Shown piece by piece: positions 1-7,828 of a stretch of DNA of 64,000 nucleotides. Each line of letters opens with the position of its first letter. Positions within the stretch are counted from its first letter, which is position 1. Under the pieces are notes generated by a model. It was not told the DNA's origin. It saw nothing but the letters and a program-made list of their open reading frames with translations, and made no database searches. Source of the stretch: JAJXUB01 sp047974805 (GTDB taxonomy: Bacteria > Actinomycetota > Actinomycetes > Actinomycetales > Dermatophilaceae); NCBI GenBank assembly GCA_047974805.1, contig JBKECS010000017.1, positions 1 to 64,000 on the forward strand, written 5' to 3'. The translations under genes were made by a program, and so were the position numbers.

Positions 1-500
<500 letters not shown>

Positions 501-576
501 ACACACTAACTTCTGGTGTTCGCGTCCACTGTGCAGTTCCCGAGATACGGTCGGGAACGATTGATATCTCCATAGA

Positions 577-694
577 GTTTCGGCTGTCAGAGCGAAGGGG
601 AAACGCCCGGCTCCATTCCGAACCCGGAAGCTAAGCCCTTCAGCGCCGATGGTACTGCACTGGTGACGGTGTGGGAGAGTAGGACGCAGCCGGA
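577..694 (+). rRNA. rrf: 5S ribosomal RNA
   Basis: About 118 bases with the conserved actinobacterial 5S pattern: GTTTCGGCTGTC at the 5' end, the loop sequence CCCGGCTCCATTCCGAACCC, then CTAAGCCCTTCAGCGCCGATGGTACTG in pieces, and a 3' end (GACGCAGCCGGAC) complementary to the 5' end (GTTTCGGCTGTC region). It sits about 76 bases after the 23S end in the usual rrn order, with no tRNA in the spacer. The ends are good to within one or two bases. Confidence 0.97.
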
Positions 695-706
695 CATAAT
701 TTCCGA

Positions 707-734
707 GTAGCCCATCCATTCGTGGATGGGCTAC
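707..734 (+). terminator. rrn operon terminator hairpin with UUCG tetraloop
   Basis: Perfect 12-bp inverted repeat GTAGCCCATCCA / TGGATGGGCTAC closed by the very stable loop TTCG, 12 bases after 5S. There is only a weak T-rich tail (CTTGCG), which is normal for high-GC actinobacteria. This is the obvious end of the ribosomal RNA transcript. Confidence 0.9.
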
Positions 735-790
735 TTGCGTATACGCGCTATGAAGCGCTTGCGTGCCAGAGTGTATTAGCGTCAATCGTT

Positions 791-812
791 CCCGCCCCGA
801 CTTCGGGGCGGG
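791..812 (+). other. Second GC hairpin just before the TPR gene
   Basis: Perfect 9-bp stem CCCGCCCCG (791-799) / CGGGGCGGG (804-812) with loop ACTT. It ends six bases before the AAAGGAG ribosome binding site of the next gene. It may be a second rrn terminator or a 5'-UTR structure of the downstream gene; there is no T-run to decide. Confidence 0.6.
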
Positions 813-833
813 GTGTGGAAAGGAGCAGTCCCG

Positions 834-1838
834 ATGAGCGAAGGCCCGACCGAGCGGCCTCGGTCGCAGGCGGCGAGCGGCCGGTCTGGTACCGGCCATG
901 GTTCACGCCGAGGCGGTAGGCCCGGAAACGTTTCCGGGGCACGGGACCGGAAGCCTGCGGCCGACCGTCAGGGTAGTCGAGGGGTACCCGGGCAACGTCG
1001 GTTGTTGGATGGGGAGCCAGACAACAGCGTGCGTCGTGGAGGGTCGAGATTAGCGCCAAAAGGGCCGCGCCTGCCAGAGCCTCGAATCGACGAGGGGATC
1101 ACCGGGGGGGAATTGGACCGATCGATTCGCGGCCAACTACGCACCCTGAGCAAGGAGAACGCCGAGGGCGTCGCGCAACACCTGGTGATGGTCGGCCTTC
1201 GTCTGGCCGAGGAGAACTACGACGCTGCCTTGGCGCACGCCGAAACCGCGGTGCGACGTGCCGGTCGGGTCCCAGCCGCTCGAGAGGCATTAGGGCTGGT
1301 CAGGTACCGGATGGGGGACTATGCCAAGGCGCTGTCGGAGTTTCGGGCTGTGCGTCGACTGTCCGGCTCTCAACACGTGTTGCCGATGATGGTCGACTGC
1401 GAACGCGGTCTGGGTCGCGATGATCGGGCGTTGGAGATGGCGTCCAGTGAGGATGGGCGCGCGCTGAAGGGTGCAGATGCGCTCGAACTGGCGATCGTCG
1501 TTTCGGGGATCCGGCGCGATCAGGGGCAATCAAGAGCCGCGGCGCTGGCGCTGCAGTCGTTGGTACGACGTGCAGGTGCACGGATCGACCCGCGGCTGGC
1601 ATACGCCTACGCCGAGGCTTTGCTTGCCGATGGTGACTCGGCCGGCGCTCGGGAGTGGTTCGCCCGCGCGATCACCGCCGATCCCGACGCGGCCACGGAC
1701 GCTGCGGAACGGCTGGAACAGATCGACGGTGTCGTGGTGGTCGACCTGCTCGATGAGGACGGCGATGCTCCCGAGGGATCCTCCTCGGCCCCACCCCCGG
1801 CAGTTCCATCGACGGATGCCGACGACACACGTGCCTAG
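834..1838 (+). CDS. Tetratricopeptide-repeat protein
   Basis: 334 residues. ATG at 834 is preceded by AAAGGAG at 819-825 with 8-base spacing; an upstream in-frame GTG at 813 would overlap the hairpin and is unlikely. The first ~95 residues are basic, Pro/Arg/Gly-rich and look disordered. From about residue 100 the protein becomes helical TPR-like sequence (for example LAEENYDAALAHAETAV and YRMGDYAKALSEF), and the tail is acidic. Position directly upstream of the HAD phosphatase and tlyA matches the TPR protein Rv1691 of Mycobacterium tuberculosis. A protein-interaction scaffold is the family expectation; no specific partner can be named. Its stop is one base from the next start, so it is probably the operon leader. 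Confidence 0.85.
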   Translation: MSEGPTERPRSQAASGRSGTGHGSRRGGRPGNVSGARDRKPAADRQGSRGVPGQRRLLDGEPDNSVRRGGSRLAPKGPRLPEPRIDEGITGGELDRSIRGQLRTLSKENAEGVAQHLVMVGLRLAEENYDAALAHAETAVRRAGRVPAAREALGLVRYRMGDYAKALSEFRAVRRLSGSQHVLPMMVDCERGLGRDDRALEMASSEDGRALKGADALELAIVVSGIRRDQGQSRAAALALQSLVRRAGARIDPRLAYAYAEALLADGDSAGAREWFARAITADPDAATDAAERLEQIDGVVVVDLLDEDGDAPEGSSSAPPPAVPSTDADDTRA

Positions 1839-1839
1839 G

Positions 1840-2850
1840 GTGACCAGCTATGACGGGTTCATCTGTGACCTCGACGGCGTCGTCTTCCGCGGAGGCAGCG
1901 CCGTGCCCGCAGCTGTGCAGACACTGAACGATCTCGAGGCGCCACTCGTTTTCGCAACCAACAACGCCTCACGCACCCCTGTGCAAGTGACGGAACACCT
2001 TCGTGGCTTCGAAATGGCGGTAGCGAACGAACAGGTCGTGACCAGCGCTCAGGCTGGTGCCGCCGAGATCGCCCAAAGACTTCCCGGTGGAGTTGACGTG
2101 CTCGCCGTCGGTGGTCCGGGCGTGGCCAATGCCCTTTGCGATGCCGGGTTGAGGGTCGCTACCGAGACGACGCCGCAGGTGGCAGCGGTCCTCCAGGGAT
2201 TCGGTCCGGACGTGCGGGCCAAGGACCTGGCCGAGGCGTCGTATGCCGTTGGCCAGGGAGCGTTGTGGGTGGGGACCAACGCCGACATGACCCTGCCGAC
2301 TGACCGCGGGCTGGCACCCGGGAACGGAGCCTTGCTCGCCACAGTCGCCGCTGCCTGCGGTCGTGACCCGGACCTCATCGTCGGCAAGCCGCATCCACCG
2401 CTGTACCGCATGTGCCTCGCACGCCTCGGCCTGCCGATCTCGCGCGTGCTGGCTGTCGGGGATCGACTCGACACCGATATTGAAGGCGCAGTGACAGCAG
2501 GCCTGGACTCACTGCTTGTACTTACCGGGGTGCACGACGTTGTCGACGCCGCATTGGCCCCCGCCCGGCAGCGCCCAACGTTCGTCGCTGAGGACCTGTC
2601 CGCGGTTGGCCGGCCGTTGAACCACGCCGGCTACGCTGAGGACTGGTGGACGTGCGGAAAGGACGTCAGGCGTCTGCGCCAGGGCGCTTGGCAGGTCAAG
2701 TCGACCGGCAGCCGCACGGATCGTTTGACGAACATCCTCCACGCGGTGGCTGAGGCCGTCAGCGCGGACGACTCGGTGAGTCGGCAGGATGTCGCCGCTC
2801 TTCGGCAGGATGTCGCCGCTCTGGTGGCCGCTGGGCTATCCGATAGGTAG
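1840..2850 (+). CDS. HAD-superfamily IIA sugar-phosphatase-type hydrolase
   Basis: 336 residues, GTG start at 1840, one base after the preceding stop (an in-frame GTG at 1831 is an alternative; neither has a good ribosome binding site, suggesting coupling). Motif I is DLDGVVFRG at residues 10-18 with both aspartates; the later Lys motif (VGKPHPPLY) and the acidic motif IV (GDRLDTDI) are present, so the hydrolase should be active. Synteny with Rv1692, a glycerol-3-phosphate phosphatase involved in recycling polar heads of glycerophospholipids, makes that the best functional guess; the NagD/phosphoglycolate-phosphatase-like family is broad, so the substrate is inferred. The C-terminus carries a seven-residue tandem duplication (RQDVAAL twice). 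Confidence 0.88.
   Translation: MTSYDGFICDLDGVVFRGGSAVPAAVQTLNDLEAPLVFATNNASRTPVQVTEHLRGFEMAVANEQVVTSAQAGAAEIAQRLPGGVDVLAVGGPGVANALCDAGLRVATETTPQVAAVLQGFGPDVRAKDLAEASYAVGQGALWVGTNADMTLPTDRGLAPGNGALLATVAAACGRDPDLIVGKPHPPLYRMCLARLGLPISRVLAVGDRLDTDIEGAVTAGLDSLLVLTGVHDVVDAALAPARQRPTFVAEDLSAVGRPLNHAGYAEDWWTCGKDVRRLRQGAWQVKSTGSRTDRLTNILHAVAEAVSADDSVSRQDVAALRQDVAALVAAGLSDR
2782..2823 (+). repeat. 21-bp tandem duplication in the HAD gene
   Basis: Two consecutive 21-bp units beginning CGGCAGGATGTCGCCGCTCT, 2782-2802 and 2803-2823, identical except the last base. They add seven residues close to the C-terminus, outside the catalytic core. It looks like a replication-slippage duplication. Confidence 0.9.
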
Positions 2851-2875
2851 CGTTGGACCGATGAAGGGACCTTCG

Positions 2876-3625
2876 ATGTCGAGCGATGAATTCCGCGAGT
2901 ATGCCGAATCCTTGCTGATCCTCGGGCGGCGAATGGCCGATCCACTCATCGATCTTGCCCAATCTGCCGCAGAGGCGACTGGGCTCAATCGGTTCATCCA
3001 ACCGCGCGAGGTCGCCGATGACCTGACCCAGATTGGCGCGACCATCGCCGGCCTGGTGTTCGGTGCCGGTAACGGAACCGGGCCGATGCAAGCCGCCTCG
3101 CTGGCCGCCCGGTCCGCCCAGGAGACGCGTCCGCCGGTATCGACGCCCCACGACCCGCCACCGCCGGTCCTCACGCGCGTCGGCACTCGCCCCTCCCGGT
3201 CGTCCATCCGTAACCGCCGAGCGGAGGCCCGCAGCTCCCTTGTGGCGACACCGCCGGTCGTGGGGGATAGCGAGGTGGCGGAGTCGGCCACGAAGAAGGA
3301 GTCGGCCGAACAGAGGGTCACCGCGAAGGCGACGGTGGAGAAGTCTGCGGTGACGACGTCGGCCTCCAAGAAGGCCACCACGGGGAAGTCTGCGGCGAAG
3401 AAGGCCCCCGCGGCGACGGCCGCGGCCAAGAAGTCTGTGGCGAAGAAGTCAGCCGCCAAGAAGGCCACCACGAGGAAGTCTGCGGCGAAGAAGTCAGCCG
3501 CCAAGAAGGCCACCACGAGGAAGTCTGCGGCGAAGAAGTCAGCCGCCAAGAAGGCCACCACGGGGAAGTCTGCGGCGAAGCAGTCAGCCGCCAAGCAAAC
3601 CACCGCTGGGAGGGCCGCCGAGTGA
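2876..3625 (+). CDS. Histone-H1-like Lys/Ala-rich repeat protein
   Basis: 249 residues. ATG at 2876 is chosen over ATG at 2861 because AAGGGA (2864-2869) sits 6 bases before it. The N-terminal ~65 residues form a predicted helical domain of unknown family (SSDEFREYAESLLILGRR...), residues ~80-140 are Pro/Arg-rich linker, and the last ~110 residues are a low-complexity run of AAKK, ATTRKS and AAKKS blocks like the C-terminal tails of bacterial H1-like or HupB-type proteins. Non-specific DNA or RNA binding through the basic tail is the likely property; a phasin-like role for the N-terminus is possible but unsupported. The stop overlaps the next start by four bases. Confidence 0.75.
   Translation: MSSDEFREYAESLLILGRRMADPLIDLAQSAAEATGLNRFIQPREVADDLTQIGATIAGLVFGAGNGTGPMQAASLAARSAQETRPPVSTPHDPPPPVLTRVGTRPSRSSIRNRRAEARSSLVATPPVVGDSEVAESATKKESAEQRVTAKATVEKSAVTTSASKKATTGKSAAKKAPAATAAAKKSVAKKSAAKKATTRKSAAKKSAAKKATTRKSAAKKSAAKKATTGKSAAKQSAAKQTTAGRAAE
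3441..3600 (+). repeat. 45-bp tandem repeats encoding the Lys/Ala tail
   Basis: Three consecutive 45-bp units (3441-3485, 3486-3530, 3531-3575), each starting CGAAGAAGTCAGCCGCCAAG; the first two are identical and the third differs by one base, followed by a degenerating partial unit to 3600. Each unit encodes 15 residues of KKSAAKK-ATTRKSAA type. A related unit lies upstream near 3370-3400. Near identity at DNA level implies recent expansion and possible length variation between strains. Confidence 0.93.
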
Positions 3626-3837
3626 GCGCGTTGGACGCCGGCGAGGATGAAGCGGTGCCCATGTCGCCCCCACTGACCGGCGATGACGTGGTTGATCGCG
3701 CGGTTGCCCAGTTGGCGCAGGCCCCACAGACTGGCGGCGACGGCGAGCCAAATCCCGGTGAGCTAGACCTCGTCCTGGAGTCGGGGGAGGCGCTGCACCG
3801 CGTCCTGGTGGCCCGTCTGGGCGACCTCGATTCGTGA
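3622..3837 (+). CDS. Small acidic hypothetical protein
   Basis: 71 residues. GTG at 3622 overlaps the preceding stop (GTGA) and has GGGAGGG at 3608-3614, so this start is favoured over ATG 3661. The sequence is acidic, with a helical central part (DDVVDRAVAQLAQ) and a C-terminal helix (LESGEALHRVLVARLGDLDS). Its stop in turn overlaps the tlyA start by four bases. In M. tuberculosis a comparable tiny gene (Rv1693) sits in the same slot. I recognise no domain; the tight coupling suggests a role with TlyA or simply operon conservation. Confidence 0.7.
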   Translation: MSALDAGEDEAVPMSPPLTGDDVVDRAVAQLAQAPQTGGDGEPNPGELDLVLESGEALHRVLVARLGDLDS

Positions 3838-4577
3838 GCCAACGCCTGGACGTCGAACTGGTTCACCGCGGCCTTGCGCGCTCCCGGGGACATGCCCGGG
3901 AACTCGTGACGGGTGGGGAGGTATCGGTCGATGGCCAGGCCGTGACCAAGCCCTCAACGGGAGTAGGCGACGCCAGCATCATCGACGTTCATCGGGCGTC
4001 GGCACAGTGGGTTGGTCGTGGCGCCGCCAAGTTGCTTGCCGCACTGACCGCGTTCGGTCCGGCCGGTCTGAGCGTGACCGGACGACGCTGCATCGACGTG
4101 GGCGCCTCAACTGGAGGATTCACCCAGGTCCTGCTGAAACACGGCGCAACCCAGGTCGTAGCCCTCGATGTCGGCCACGGTCAGCTGGTTGCCGAGCTGC
4201 GCCGTGACCCCCGCGTCGTCGACGCATCGGGAACGACCGTGCGAGGGCTGGACCCCGCCACCGTGGGCGGCCCGTTCGAGGTCCTCGTCGCGGATCTGTC
4301 CTTTATTTCCCTGCAACTGGTCATGCCGGACCTCGTTCGGCTCCTTACCCCAGATGCCGATGTCGTCCTCCTCGTCAAACCGCAGTTTGAGGTCGGCAGG
4401 AACCGATTGGGCAAGGGCGGCGTGGTCCGCTCGCAGCAGGATCGCGCGGCGGCGCTGGACGCCGTCGCGCAGGCTGCCCAACGGAACGGGCTGCAGATGC
4501 TGGGCAGCGAACGCTGCCCCATTGACGGCGTCATGGGAAACCAGGAGTTCCTCCTGTGGTGTCGTCCGGCGCTGTGA
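3834..4577 (+). CDS. tlyA: TlyA, rRNA (cytidine-2'-O)-methyltransferase
   Basis: 247 residues, GTG start in a GTGA overlap with the preceding gene. An N-terminal S4 RNA-binding domain (QRLDVELVHRGLARSRGHAR...) is followed by an FtsJ-type SAM methyltransferase domain (DVGASTGGFTQVLL; DLSFISLQL; LVKPQFEVGR). The family 2'-O-methylates cytidines in 16S and 23S rRNA, and in mycobacteria its loss gives capreomycin resistance. Length and motifs are normal. It shares an operon with the upstream phosphatase, and nadK follows after a 109-bp gap. Confidence 0.95.
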   Translation: MSQRLDVELVHRGLARSRGHARELVTGGEVSVDGQAVTKPSTGVGDASIIDVHRASAQWVGRGAAKLLAALTAFGPAGLSVTGRRCIDVGASTGGFTQVLLKHGATQVVALDVGHGQLVAELRRDPRVVDASGTTVRGLDPATVGGPFEVLVADLSFISLQLVMPDLVRLLTPDADVVLLVKPQFEVGRNRLGKGGVVRSQQDRAAALDAVAQAAQRNGLQMLGSERCPIDGVMGNQEFLLWCRPAL

Positions 4578-4686
4578 TCGATCAGCCTGCACGACCCCCA
4601 CGGGTTGGTCCTGACCTGGTCGTGAACCATCTCCGGAGGCGTGGGAGAGTAGGGCCAGATATTTGTCCGCCCTCCGAAGGAGCCCC

Positions 4687-5580
4687 GTGAGCAGCCGCCG
4701 GATCCTGTTGGTGACGCACCCGCGTCGGCCAGAGGCGATCGAGATCGCTCACGAGGTCGCCCGCCGGCTGCAGTCGGCCGGGATCGCGGTGGCAACATTG
4801 CCGGACCTGCCCGACGGGGTCGTGGACGATGTCGCTGCCGCGTCCGGCTGTGAACTCGTCGTCGTCCTCGGTGGTGACGGCACGATCTTGCGCGGTGTGG
4901 ATGTCGCGCGGTCTCACGGGGTTCCTGTCCTCGGCGCCAATCTGGGGCATATCGGCTTCCTTGCCGAGTTGGAGCGTGAGGACATCGCGGCAATGGTGGA
5001 CCATATCGTGGCCCGGGCATACACCGTCGAGGAGCGCATGGCGTTGGACGTCCGGGCCCAGGTCGACGGCGAAGACATCTACTCCGGTTGGGCGCTGAAC
5101 GAGGCGTCGGTTGAGAAGGCCGCTCGGGAACGGATGATTGATATGTCCGTCGAGATCGATGGTCGCCCACTGTCGACCTGGGGGTGCGACGGGGTCGTCC
5201 TGGCAACGCCGACCGGATCCACGGCATACGCCTTCTCCGCCGGGGGACCGGTCGTCTGGCCGAACGTTGAAGCCCTCTTGCTCGTGCCGCTGAGCGCCCA
5301 CGCCCTCTTCGCCCGCCCGCTCGTCGTGGCACCGACCAGCCGGCTGGCCGTCGGGCTTATCCCTACCGGGGAGGCCGCGGCGGTGCTGTGGTGCGACGGT
5401 CGGCGAACCTTCGACCTGCCGGCCGGGGCCTGGGTGCAGGTGGAGCGCTCCGCCACGCCGGTGCGCCTGGCCCGATTGCAGACCGGGGCCTTCACCGATC
5501 GCCTGGTCCGCAAATTCGACCTCCCCACGACCGGATGGCGAGGCTCCACCGGCCCCACACCGGGAGGTGCCGCGGACTAA
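4687..5580 (+). CDS. nadK: NAD kinase
   Basis: 297 residues. GTG at 4687 follows GAAGGAG (4676-4682); an upstream in-frame TTG at 4663 would include the ribosome binding site and is rejected. The ATP-NAD kinase signature GGDGTILR and the second motif (ATPTGSTAYAFSAGGP) are intact, as is the C-terminal FTDRLVRKF-LPTTGWRG signature of actinobacterial NadK. It phosphorylates NAD to NADP. The gene ends nine bases from the end of the convergent minus-strand operon, with no visible terminator between them. Confidence 0.96.
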   Translation: MSSRRILLVTHPRRPEAIEIAHEVARRLQSAGIAVATLPDLPDGVVDDVAAASGCELVVVLGGDGTILRGVDVARSHGVPVLGANLGHIGFLAELEREDIAAMVDHIVARAYTVEERMALDVRAQVDGEDIYSGWALNEASVEKAARERMIDMSVEIDGRPLSTWGCDGVVLATPTGSTAYAFSAGGPVVWPNVEALLLVPLSAHALFARPLVVAPTSRLAVGLIPTGEAAAVLWCDGRRTFDLPAGAWVQVERSATPVRLARLQTGAFTDRLVRKFDLPTTGWRGSTGPTPGGAAD

Positions 5581-5589
5581 CGTTCCGGA

Positions 5590-6339
5590 CTAGCTTGACG
5601 CCGGATGGACCCGAACGCGTTCTCGGGAGGCGTCGACGAACGCAGTGAAAAGGGCGCGCTGATCCGGGTCGGTGTCCCACGTGTCTTCGGGATGCCACTG
5701 CACCCCGAGATACCAAGGTGGGGATCCCGGCCGCTCGACCGCCTCGATAACCCCGTCCTGTGACCACGCGGTCGCGACCAGCCCGGCCGCCAGGACATCG
5801 AGGCACTGATGGTGATAACAGGACGTCGCCACCTGCTCACCGACAAGGGTCGCGATGGCCGTCCCTGCCTTCGTTTCCACCACCCCTCGATAGTTCCGAT
5901 GGTTATCCGGACGGCTCGGGTCGGAGTCCATGTCCTGAACGAGCGTGCCGCCGAGGGCGACATTGACGACCTGGTTCCCGCGGCAGATTGCGAGCATCGG
6001 TACCTGACGCGCAAACGCAAAACGGGCCATGGCCACGTCGAACGCGTCCTGGATCAGATCGACGTCATACAACGCTGGATGCTCCGGTTGGTTGCTCCAC
6101 ATGGCCGCAATGTCTCCGCCCCCGGGCAGCAGGACGCCGTGAGCCCAGGCCAGTTCGCCCGCGACGGATGCTGCGTCGGGTCGTCCGGGCAAGGGATGAG
6201 GGTGGACCGACACCGGGTTGCCGCCGCAGGCATACACGGCGGCGGCAAGATTCGCCGAGGTGACTTCGGCCGCATAGCGCAGCGCCGAGGTGGTTGCCGA
6301 GAAGCGCTGGGGGATGGCGATGAGCGGCCGATCACCCAT
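5590..6339 (-). CDS. puuD: PuuD-like gamma-glutamyl-gamma-aminobutyrate hydrolase (peptidase C26)
   Basis: 249 residues; ATG at 6339 chosen over TTG 6345, giving an 8-base overlap with the aldehyde dehydrogenase gene. It is a class I glutamine-amidotransferase-like hydrolase: nucleophile Cys119 in AICRGNQ, and His216/Glu218 in QWHPED complete the triad; the LLPGGGDI motif is present. PuuD removes glutamate from gamma-glutamylated amines in polyamine and amino-acid catabolism. It is last in a four-gene minus-strand operon with an aldehyde dehydrogenase, which fits such a pathway (compare Rv2859c next to aldC and glnA4). No gamma-glutamyl ligase is in this window, so the substrate is open. Confidence 0.85.
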   Translation of the reverse strand: MGDRPLIAIPQRFSATTSALRYAAEVTSANLAAAVYACGGNPVSVHPHPLPGRPDAASVAGELAWAHGVLLPGGGDIAAMWSNQPEHPALYDVDLIQDAFDVAMARFAFARQVPMLAICRGNQVVNVALGGTLVQDMDSDPSRPDNHRNYRGVVETKAGTAIATLVGEQVATSCYHHQCLDVLAAGLVATAWSQDGVIEAVERPGSPPWYLGVQWHPEDTWDTDPDQRALFTAFVDASRERVRVHPASS

Positions 6340-7828
6340 GAACAATCCACGTGGTCTTCAGATCGGTGTATCCGGCCATGGCGTGGGCGGACTTGTCCCG
6401 GCCGAACCCGGAGAGCTTCACCCCGCCGAACGGGACGGACAGATCGCCCTCCTCATAGCAGTTGACCCAGACGGTACCGGCGCGGATGGCCCGGGAGACA
6501 CGCAGGGCACGTCCCAGATCGCTGGTCCACACCGCGCCGGCGAGCCCGTATGCCGTGTTCCCGGCCACGGCAACGGCCTCCTGCTCGCTATCGACGATGA
6601 ACGTGGACAAGACGGGCGCGAACAGCTCCTCCCGGACCAGGATGTTCTCCTGCGTCAAGCCGGCGACCACGGTCGGCTGCATATAGGGGCCGGCGCTGCC
6701 GTCACCGATCCGCTGGCCACCCGCGAGGAGCTCTGCCCCGTCGGCCAAACCCTCCTCCAGCTGCCCCAGCACCCGGGTGAGCGACGCCTCGTTGACCATC
6801 GGTCCCATGGTGGTCACTGGATCGAGGGGGTCCCCTGGTGCCCAGTCGGCCGTGGCCGCGAGAACCATGTCCAAGGCCGTGTCGGCGATGTCCCGATGGA
6901 GGATGAGGCGAGATCCGGCCGTGCACATCTCGCCGCTGTTGAAGAAGATCGCCCAGGCCGCCATCGACGCCGCCTGTTGCAGGTCGGGCGCGTCGGGGAA
7001 GATGATGTTCGGGCTCTTGCCGCCCAATTCCAAATACACCCGCTTGAGGTTGCTGTTGGCCGCATAACGCAAAAAGTGGCGCCCGACGGCGGTCGAACCG
7101 GTGAAGGTCAACACGTCGACATCGAGGTGCTCACCGAGCCGTCGTCCCACCTGCTCCCCGTCACCGGTGAGAACGTTGAGGACCCCCTGGGGTAGCCCCG
7201 CGGCAAGGGCCAGTTCGCCAACCCGCAACATGGACAAGGGGGCCAGCTCCGAGGTCTTCAACACCACGGTGCATCCGGCCGCCAGCGCGGGGGTGACCTT
7301 CCAACCGGCCAGGGTCAACGGGAAGTTCCACGGGACCACGGCCGCGACGACGCCAGCCGGCTCTCGGGTGACCAGGGCCAACTCCCCGGGACCGGTCGGG
7401 GTGATCTCACCGTGTCCTTTGTCGGCGAGCTCGCCGTAGTAGCGCCAGGTGCGGATGAACGTCTTCAACTCGATCGACCAGGCCTGCCGGATCGGTTTGC
7501 CCATCTCCATCGAAACCAGCAGCGCCAACTCGTCGCGGTGCCGCTCCAGTTCGTCGGCCACGCGCAGGAGGATGTCGCCGCGCTCCCGCGGGTGCATCCG
7601 AGGCCACGGGCCGGTATCGAATGCTTGACGAGCCGCGGCCACGGCTCGATCCGCGTCGATCGGACCCGCCCAGGGCACCTCGCCCAGTGCGCCCCCATCC
7701 CGTGGGGTGATGAGCGTATGCCGACGCTGCGCGGGCACGACATCGCCGCCGATGACCAACCCTGACGGCAGCGGCTGCGCCGCCGCAGCAGCAGCCCAGT
7801 CGATCGAGGCTAGATGGCGTTCGGTCAT
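6332..7828 (-). CDS. NAD(P)-dependent aldehyde dehydrogenase
   Basis: 498 residues, ATG at 7828 overlapping the upstream stop (ATGA). All ALDH landmarks are present: VVPWNFP, GSTAVGR cofactor loop, general base Glu268 in LELGGKSP and nucleophile Cys302 in GEMCTAGSR. It oxidises an aldehyde to the acid with NAD(P). PuuC-type gamma-glutamyl-aminobutyraldehyde, betaine-aldehyde and vanillin-type substrates are all compatible with the fold. Neighbouring puuD favours an amine-derived aldehyde, while the adjoining VanAB-like pair favours an aldehyde released by oxidative demethylation or deamination. Confidence 0.9.
   Translation of the reverse strand: MTERHLASIDWAAAAAAQPLPSGLVIGGDVVPAQRRHTLITPRDGGALGEVPWAGPIDADRAVAAARQAFDTGPWPRMHPRERGDILLRVADELERHRDELALLVSMEMGKPIRQAWSIELKTFIRTWRYYGELADKGHGEITPTGPGELALVTREPAGVVAAVVPWNFPLTLAGWKVTPALAAGCTVVLKTSELAPLSMLRVGELALAAGLPQGVLNVLTGDGEQVGRRLGEHLDVDVLTFTGSTAVGRHFLRYAANSNLKRVYLELGGKSPNIIFPDAPDLQQAASMAAWAIFFNSGEMCTAGSRLILHRDIADTALDMVLAATADWAPGDPLDPVTTMGPMVNEASLTRVLGQLEEGLADGAELLAGGQRIGDGSAGPYMQPTVVAGLTQENILVREELFAPVLSTFIVDSEQEAVAVAGNTAYGLAGAVWTSDLGRALRVSRAIRAGTVWVNCYEEGDLSVPFGGVKLSGFGRDKSAHAMAGYTDLKTTWIVHG

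Noticed and set aside
3441..3600. CRISPR array
   Set aside because: The 45-bp units are directly adjacent without spacers and are in-frame coding repeats.
2836..3603. 255-codon antisense frame over the Lys/Ala protein
   Set aside because: Its repetitive Ala/Phe/Val sequence is only the mirror of the 45-bp repeats.
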